Origin: CAISIP01 sp038247175
GTDB lineage: Bacteria; Pseudomonadota; Gammaproteobacteria; Burkholderiales; Burkholderiaceae_C
DNA: 12,114 bases
Assembly (NCBI GenBank): GCA_038247175.1
Contig: JBBRVD010000115.1
Coordinates: 1-12,114, forward strand
Reading direction: 5' to 3'
This document shows, in pieces, positions 9,601 to 12,114 of this stretch (the stretch's first letter is position 1; every line of letters begins with the position of its first letter). The notes under the pieces were generated by a model. The model made no database searches, was not told where the DNA came from, and was given only the letters and a program-made list of their open reading frames with translations. Both the position numbers and the translations under genes were made by a program.

Positions 9601-11928
9601 CATCCAGCGATGCATCCGCGATGCGGCGACGTCGGCGTGGAACGGAGCGTCCTCGATCACGGTGATATCGGTGACCGTGGCGCAACGTGCGATAGCGCCT
9701 TCGAGCAGATCATGGCTGAGCACCTGCCCGCTGGGCAGCCGCGCCGACAGCACCTCGTGCAGTGCCTGCACATGCAGCAGGCCCTTGCCGGTGAAGCTGC
9801 CCTCGCCAAACAGGTCCTGGTAAACCTCGGAGGTGGCCGCACTATAGGGGTCGATGCCGCCTTGACCAGCAAAAAGCCAGTGGAACAGCGTGAAATCGCG
9901 CCGGTCCGGTAGAGGGCTGGATATCCGGGGCTGCAGGATCCCGTAGCCTTGCACCACGGTGCGTGTTGACGGGTCGACCCGTGGCTGGTTGTGGGGATGG
10001 GCGGCCACACCCACCAGTTCGCGCAGCCGCCCGGGCGGCAGCTCGGTGTCGCTGTCCAGCGTCACGATGTAACGGATCGCCTCGGCCAGACGCGTCTCCT
10101 CGCCCCGCTCCAGGAACGGTTCACGCTGGCCGGTGGCCAGCGCGGTGATCAGCAGTTCAAGCTTGCCGCGCTTGCGCTCCCAGCCGATCCAGCGCCTCTC
10201 AGTGGGGCTGAACGACCGTGCGCGGTGCAGCACGATGAAACGCGGTGCGGTACCGGCCGGCAACGGGTGGCGCATGTTGAGGGTGCGCATGCGTGCACAC
10301 GCGTCGTCCAGCAGCACCGCGTCGGCGCCCTGTTGCTCGGCGTCGGCATCGATCCAGTCGCTGAGCAGCGCGAACTGCGCCTGGCGCTCCGGGTTGGCCA
10401 AGTAGTGCAGTTCCAGCCGATGCGCCAGCGCCTGTACGGCGGCCGCGGAGGACAACATGCCGGGAATCACCACCAGCACCCGGTGCTCGATCGGGATACC
10501 ACCGGCCAGGGCCAGTCGCGGCAGGTGGCCCGGACGCACCGATTCGCTGATCAGCCGGTTGATCACCGCCACCACCGCCTCGGATGCCGGGAACAGCATC
10601 AGCAGCATCCCCAGCAGCGTCAACCAGGCTGGCTCCAGGCGCGGCGTGGTCGGGCCGAGCAGCATCCAGCTCACCAGGCCCGCGGTGCCCAGAGCCAGCG
10701 TGCCGAGGTAAACCGGCACCACCAGACGCCGCCAGGCGGCGCGCCAGGCGATCACCCGACTGTCCTGCAGGCCCAAGGCCTTGACCAGTTCGGGCCGGCC
10801 GGGGCCCCGCAGCCAGTGACTGGCGACGGCCATTTCGCCAGCCCCGCCGCGCATCATCGCCAGCAGCGTCTGGGCCACCGACACTTCACCACAGCGGCCG
10901 GCGCGCGCCAGTCGTTCGATCGAGTGCAACGTCTGGTCGCGCGTGCCCAGGTCCTCGGCCTCGAACACCGGGGAGCTGCGCATCAGCTGCATCAGGCGGC
11001 TGGTGCGTGCGACGATGTCGGGCCAGTCGGCGCCACCGATCGCACGCAGCGATGTGACGGCGTTGCTGACGCTGAGGTTGTCGGCCGCCTGATCGATGGG
11101 CTGCTGCACCAGGAACGCAGCCGGATCGGGCATCGCCTGCTGCAGCCAGGCCAGTTGCTGGGTATCCGCGCCCGTGCGATGGTCCTGAAAGCGCTGCGCC
11201 ACCTGCACCAGGAACACCCTTCCCGCGCCGCGCTGCTGCGTCCAGAGCAGCACTTCGTCCAGTGTGGACACAGGGGTGCCCGCAATGTTGTCGCAGCACA
11301 GGTTGGCAACCGCGCGCGCTGCCTTGTTGGTGGCCACCCGTTCAGCGAGCCGGCGCAGGTTTTCTACCAGGACGACGCGCAACGTGGTCGGCAACGCCCA
11401 CATCTCGCTCAGCTTGAGCTCGCGTGTCTCCTGGTAGGCATCAAGGAACCGCACCAGCAGTTCCTCGTCGAACGCACCGTCCGTGTGCGCCACGAAGGCC
11501 CAGGCGATGCCATAGACCCTCGGCAGGCCCGCCAGCGGGGGATCCTGCAGTATCGGCAGCGCGCGGAAGTAGCTACGCGGCAAGCCTTCGCGTATTTCGC
11601 GCAATTGGGCATCGATCAGGTGAAAGTTATCCAGCAGCCATTCCGCCGCCGGGCTGATGTCGTACCCAGTGGACGCCTGCTCGGCGATATAGGCATGCGC
11701 CTCGCGCAGCACCTGAATGTTGTCGCGCAGCCGCGGGAAGAAGCCCCCGCCCCAGCCAGGCGCCGACGTGGCACGATGGGTCGCACCCAGGCTGCGGCCG
11801 TGCTGCGCAAATCGCTGCGGGCCGAAGATCTCGGAGCGGATCGGTGGCTCGACCGCACCGCGTGCGCCGTCCAGGATGGCGCGCAGCGACCGGGTGGCGC
11901 CCAGTACCGCGGCGCCCCTGGCGGACAC
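3682..11928 (-). CDS. ndvB: Cyclic beta-1,2-glucan synthase (NdvB/ChvB/Cgs family)
   Basis: This encodes a 2748-residue inner-membrane protein, close to the roughly 2800-2900 of rhizobial and Brucella homologues. It polymerises glucose from UDP-glucose into beta-1,2-glucan, cyclises it and trims length, for export to the periplasm. The N-terminal region (1-400) carries WLLDNFHLIDAQLREIREGL (97-116) and GLPRVYGIAWAFVAHTD (134-150). Six hydrophobic segments lie near 403-425, 434-456, 810-828, 831-852, 938-955 and 957-978. The GT84 domain (about 480-800) has DSD at 625-627, GEGSFTGKGL (708-717), SHDLLEG (738-744) and RMHRWMRGDWQ (771-781). The glycoamylase-like cyclising domain (about 1175-1390; recently classed GH189) has SWSGSMFEYLMPG (1224-1236), WGMSESAY (1269-1276) and FMAHHQGMSLVSLANLL (1364-1380). 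Two related beta-sandwich modules (about 1440-1740 and 1960-2240) each contain LDPCAAL. The C-terminal GH94 domain (about 2250-2690) has GFRDQLQDAMAL (2282-2293, including the general-acid region), MGSGDWNDGMNRVG (2412-2425), YPPGVRENGGQYSHAGVWA (2562-2580) and YTGSAAWMHRS (2650-2660). The frame is intact. GTG at 11928 is the only ATG, GTG or TTG between the upstream in-frame stop (11959-11961) and residue 73. Confidence 0.95.
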   Translation of the reverse strand: MSARGAAVLGATRSLRAILDGARGAVEPPIRSEIFGPQRFAQHGRSLGATHRATSAPGWGGGFFPRLRDNIQVLREAHAYIAEQASTGYDISPAAEWLLDNFHLIDAQLREIREGLPRSYFRALPILQDPPLAGLPRVYGIAWAFVAHTDGAFDEELLVRFLDAYQETRELKLSEMWALPTTLRVVLVENLRRLAERVATNKAARAVANLCCDNIAGTPVSTLDEVLLWTQQRGAGRVFLVQVAQRFQDHRTGADTQQLAWLQQAMPDPAAFLVQQPIDQAADNLSVSNAVTSLRAIGGADWPDIVARTSRLMQLMRSSPVFEAEDLGTRDQTLHSIERLARAGRCGEVSVAQTLLAMMRGGAGEMAVASHWLRGPGRPELVKALGLQDSRVIAWRAAWRRLVVPVYLGTLALGTAGLVSWMLLGPTTPRLEPAWLTLLGMLLMLFPASEAVVAVINRLISESVRPGHLPRLALAGGIPIEHRVLVVIPGMLSSAAAVQALAHRLELHYLANPERQAQFALLSDWIDADAEQQGADAVLLDDACARMRTLNMRHPLPAGTAPRFIVLHRARSFSPTERRWIGWERKRGKLELLITALATGQREPFLERGEETRLAEAIRYIVTLDSDTELPPGRLRELVGVAAHPHNQPRVDPSTRTVVQGYGILQPRISSPLPDRRDFTLFHWLFAGQGGIDPYSAATSEVYQDLFGEGSFTGKGLLHVQALHEVLSARLPSGQVLSHDLLEGAIARCATVTDITVIEDAPFHADVAASRMHRWMRGDWQLLPFLLRPRAYRLRAINRWKMFDNLRRSLVAPMSLALMVLALAGYLASPWEALALVLAAYSAGPLMGAVAGFSPSRDDVALRHFYRQALTGLMRMASGALWHLAQLLQQAFLSLDAIVRSLYRMAWSRRGLLQWTTAETALSQARITLPGLLRMHWREPLAAAMVLAGLLLAATPNPVAAALLCLLWGASPLWTWWVSRPWPGRDDARLPQRDRVTLEAVARDTWSFFERCVGAQDNHLPPDNLQTVPYDMVAHRTSPTNIGLYLLSVACARAFGWIATAEMVSRLEATLATLQRLQRHRGHFLNWYDTQSCAPLLPMYVSTVDSGNLCGHLLAAAQACLERCAPDTDASLGQVARLQALARAFEQLAWQAEFGFLYDPRRHLFHIGYRVAEQQLDAGYYDLLASESRLTSLWAIAKGDVPVRHWAALGRPFFAVGALAGLRSWSGSMFEYLMPGLVLQEPYGSALQGACRAAVIEQMAFAAKLGVPWGMSESAYAASDHTLAYQYAPQGVPRLALRRTPPDELVIAPYATVLAAQVAPRDALSNLSVLQSMAPRTALGFIEALDFTASRQGGGEAFTPVSTFMAHHQGMSLVSLANLLLDGVAQRWGMANPAIEAVASLLHERAPREVSVLFEAQRERVAPSQRRRAARLLREVVPGAQALEPTHILSNGRYGVTLRSNGAGWSRLGQIGITRSRDDALRDDCGSFIYLRWPDPGRAAGAARLASITQHPAPDSQATYHSTYHADRVCFDARWPQLHALTTVWVSPEDDIEFRQVELHNLGEQPLDIELLSAFEVTLVDPRADASHPAFSNLFVRCEWHAQQQALVFSRTPRLTTEQGLMAAHFLADVRAQVRGVSVQADRQRWLGRNHTHSAPIAQFDPAPVAFESAGDPGPGRVTLSTGLDPCAALAVRLQIAPHGKAQVTFATTASADAGTLHAVIDKYRQSSHVQRASLMSATLAGIRLRSMRISSGNYGAIQSLTTALVLALTRAPGNATGPPADLCDKRLLWRLGISGDRPLLLVWAASIEGLGLLRVMVQALRLWAWGGIACDLVLLNSEPASYQMGLQREIAGLRERYLADTGAQAGAEQTQLHVLRAPDLSQDEISTLQSLARMQLRADGRPFLHHVEQWCGWHQQALEQRRADAGRAVPVTRVAAVLPAPQGAFDAASGDFRFAAGDTLRPLRPWVNVLANPGFGAQLSEAGGGYSWALNSRLMQLTGWSNDPVADPPSEWFLLQDRRTREVWSLTPGAWGAAGVAYEVVHGQGRSTIAHRRGDADVTASWCVDPSSALKQVRVRIVNRGNRRLHLRLVSLVEWTMGGSRDARRTTRSAKHDTAAGTTLVCTQAERADGFAGATAFLAVTPRTGDAPDWSCDRREWFDSSGSLLLPEVLGQRQGEGLDPCAALGVRLHLEPGAQMEQVFLLGFGADLPAALAVADAAMQVGADTRLASVRDHWDRLLGATSVRTPDPLFDALVNRWLLYQNVVCRLWAKAGFYQAGGATGFRDQLQDAMALAWAAPDMLRAQILTAAARQFPEGDVQHWWHAPQGAGVRTRFSDDLLWLPFTSLHYLQTTGDATVLDELLPFIEGALIAEGAEDAYYVPVVGTQMASVFEHAARAIDHSLRVGAHGLPLMGSGDWNDGMNRVGIEGRGESVWLGWFLCAVVAGYAPLARARGEVERADTWERAAAGWKAALAGPAWDGQWFRRAYFDDGQVLGSAANSQARIDLIAQAWAVLSKAAHAGQAHQAMAAVELHLMDPIAGLIRLLDPPLTDAQPSAGYIQAYPPGVRENGGQYSHAGVWALMAQAEQALHDPNAGAGAGDLPWRSFTWLSPAHRAADPVYGAVYGLEPYVMAGDVYSQPPYTGRGGWSWYTGSAAWMHRSAIESLFGLHQGPAELYFTPCLPSHWPRAELTLKRDGRQWHFVLWQGPAHEALAAVGIADARLLLPAQPLAWPDCAPDACFVVPWERID
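5374..5397 (-). repeat. Internal repeat copy 2 in ndvB (LDPCAAL motif)
   Basis: This 24-base segment encodes the LDPCAAL motif of the second beta-sandwich module (residues about 2179-2185). It matches 6859-6882 at 23 of 24 positions. It reflects the duplicated Glyco_transf_36-associated module of this protein family, not a mobile repeat. Confidence 0.7.
6859..6882 (-). repeat. Internal repeat copy 1 in ndvB (LDPCAAL motif)
   Basis: This is the partner of 5374-5397 and encodes LDPCAAL in the first beta-sandwich module (residues about 1684-1690). The flanking protein sequence (AVRLQIAPHGKAQVTF here, GVRLHLEPGAQMEQVF in the other copy) is only moderately similar, so the near-identity at base level is confined to the motif. 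Confidence 0.7.
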
Positions 11929-11929
11929 C

Positions 11930-12103
11930 CTACAGCACCAGCGAGCTGATGCCCACCGTCAGTACGGCAGTAACCACCACGCTGGTGACCAGGCGGGTCG
12001 AGACGTAGGCATTCATGCGTTCGGCAGCGCAGTGCACGGCAAAGAAGCGACCATGGAGCGAGCTGCAGTGCGACAGGTGGGCGCCCAGTGAATCGAGTTC
12101 CAT
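11930..12103 (-). CDS. Small hypothetical membrane protein upstream of ndvB
   Basis: This candidate gene encodes 57 residues. It runs from an ATG at 12103 to a TAG at 11930-11932, one base before the GTG of ndvB. Residues 1-37 are polar with three Cys and several His. Residues 38-57 (LVTSVVVTAVLTVGISSLVL) are hydrophobic and could form one membrane helix that ends the protein. I do not recognise the family. The frame stays open to the window edge, so the protein may start further upstream. A shorter form starting at the inner ATG (residue 30, MNAYVSTRLVTS) would be 28 residues. No Shine-Dalgarno is visible in the 11 bases before the first ATG. The tight junction with ndvB suggests one transcript and possible translational coupling. 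Coding status rests on the open frame, the membrane-like tail and the position. Confidence 0.5.
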   Translation of the reverse strand: MELDSLGAHLSHCSSLHGRFFAVHCAAERMNAYVSTRLVTSVVVTAVLTVGISSLVL

Positions 12104-12114
12104 TGGCGAGGTGT

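Noticed and set aside
9991..11949. A 652-codon open frame on the + strand opposite the start of ndvB, and another of 432 codons at 5590-6888
   Set aside because: Both lie entirely or almost entirely antisense to a well-conserved multi-domain gene. Their products are rich in Arg, Gln, His and Ala, typical of shadow frames in GC-rich DNA, and show no recognisable domain.

Overview
The window is GC-rich, densely coded bacterial DNA. It carries six coding features: four complete genes or gene remnants, one gene cut by the left edge, and one small ORF near the right edge. Codon choice and protein families fit a proteobacterium, most likely a betaproteobacterium of the Burkholderiales type. That placement is an inference from base composition and general protein resemblance; no rRNA or other phylogenetic marker is present. 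There are no tRNAs, insertion sequences, CRISPR arrays or prophage genes, and no gene-free stretch reaches 300 bases.

Left part (1-3626, + strand): a short co-directional cluster. It starts with the 3' end of a two-domain PRC-barrel protein. Next is a short ORF made of the two ends of a GndA-type 6-phosphogluconate dehydrogenase joined in frame, with the catalytic middle missing. It overlaps by ATGA with a HAD-family hydrolase. After a 56-base gap holding a small hairpin and a good ribosome binding site comes a full-length phosphoglucomutase (pgm).

Right part (3682-11928, - strand): one giant gene of 2748 codons converges on pgm with a 55-base gap. It encodes a cyclic beta-1,2-glucan synthase (NdvB/ChvB/Cgs family). 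All expected modules are present: an N-terminal region, a GT84 glycosyltransferase set among six predicted membrane segments, a glycoamylase-like cyclising domain, two related beta-sandwich modules and a C-terminal GH94 phosphorylase domain. It begins with GTG one base after the stop of a small ORF for a 57-residue protein with a C-terminal hydrophobic segment (11930-12103, - strand).

How they fit together: phosphoglucomutase interconverts glucose 6-phosphate and glucose 1-phosphate, the precursor of UDP-glucose. UDP-glucose is the donor for the glucan synthase, and intact 6-phosphogluconate dehydrogenase would draw on the same hexose-phosphate pool. The region therefore reads as a carbohydrate-routing and periplasmic-glucan locus. 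I see no evidence of a wholly new system. The points most worth checking are the internally deleted gnd, which keeps its frame and its stop/start overlap with the HAD gene, and the small membrane ORF abutting the glucan synthase.
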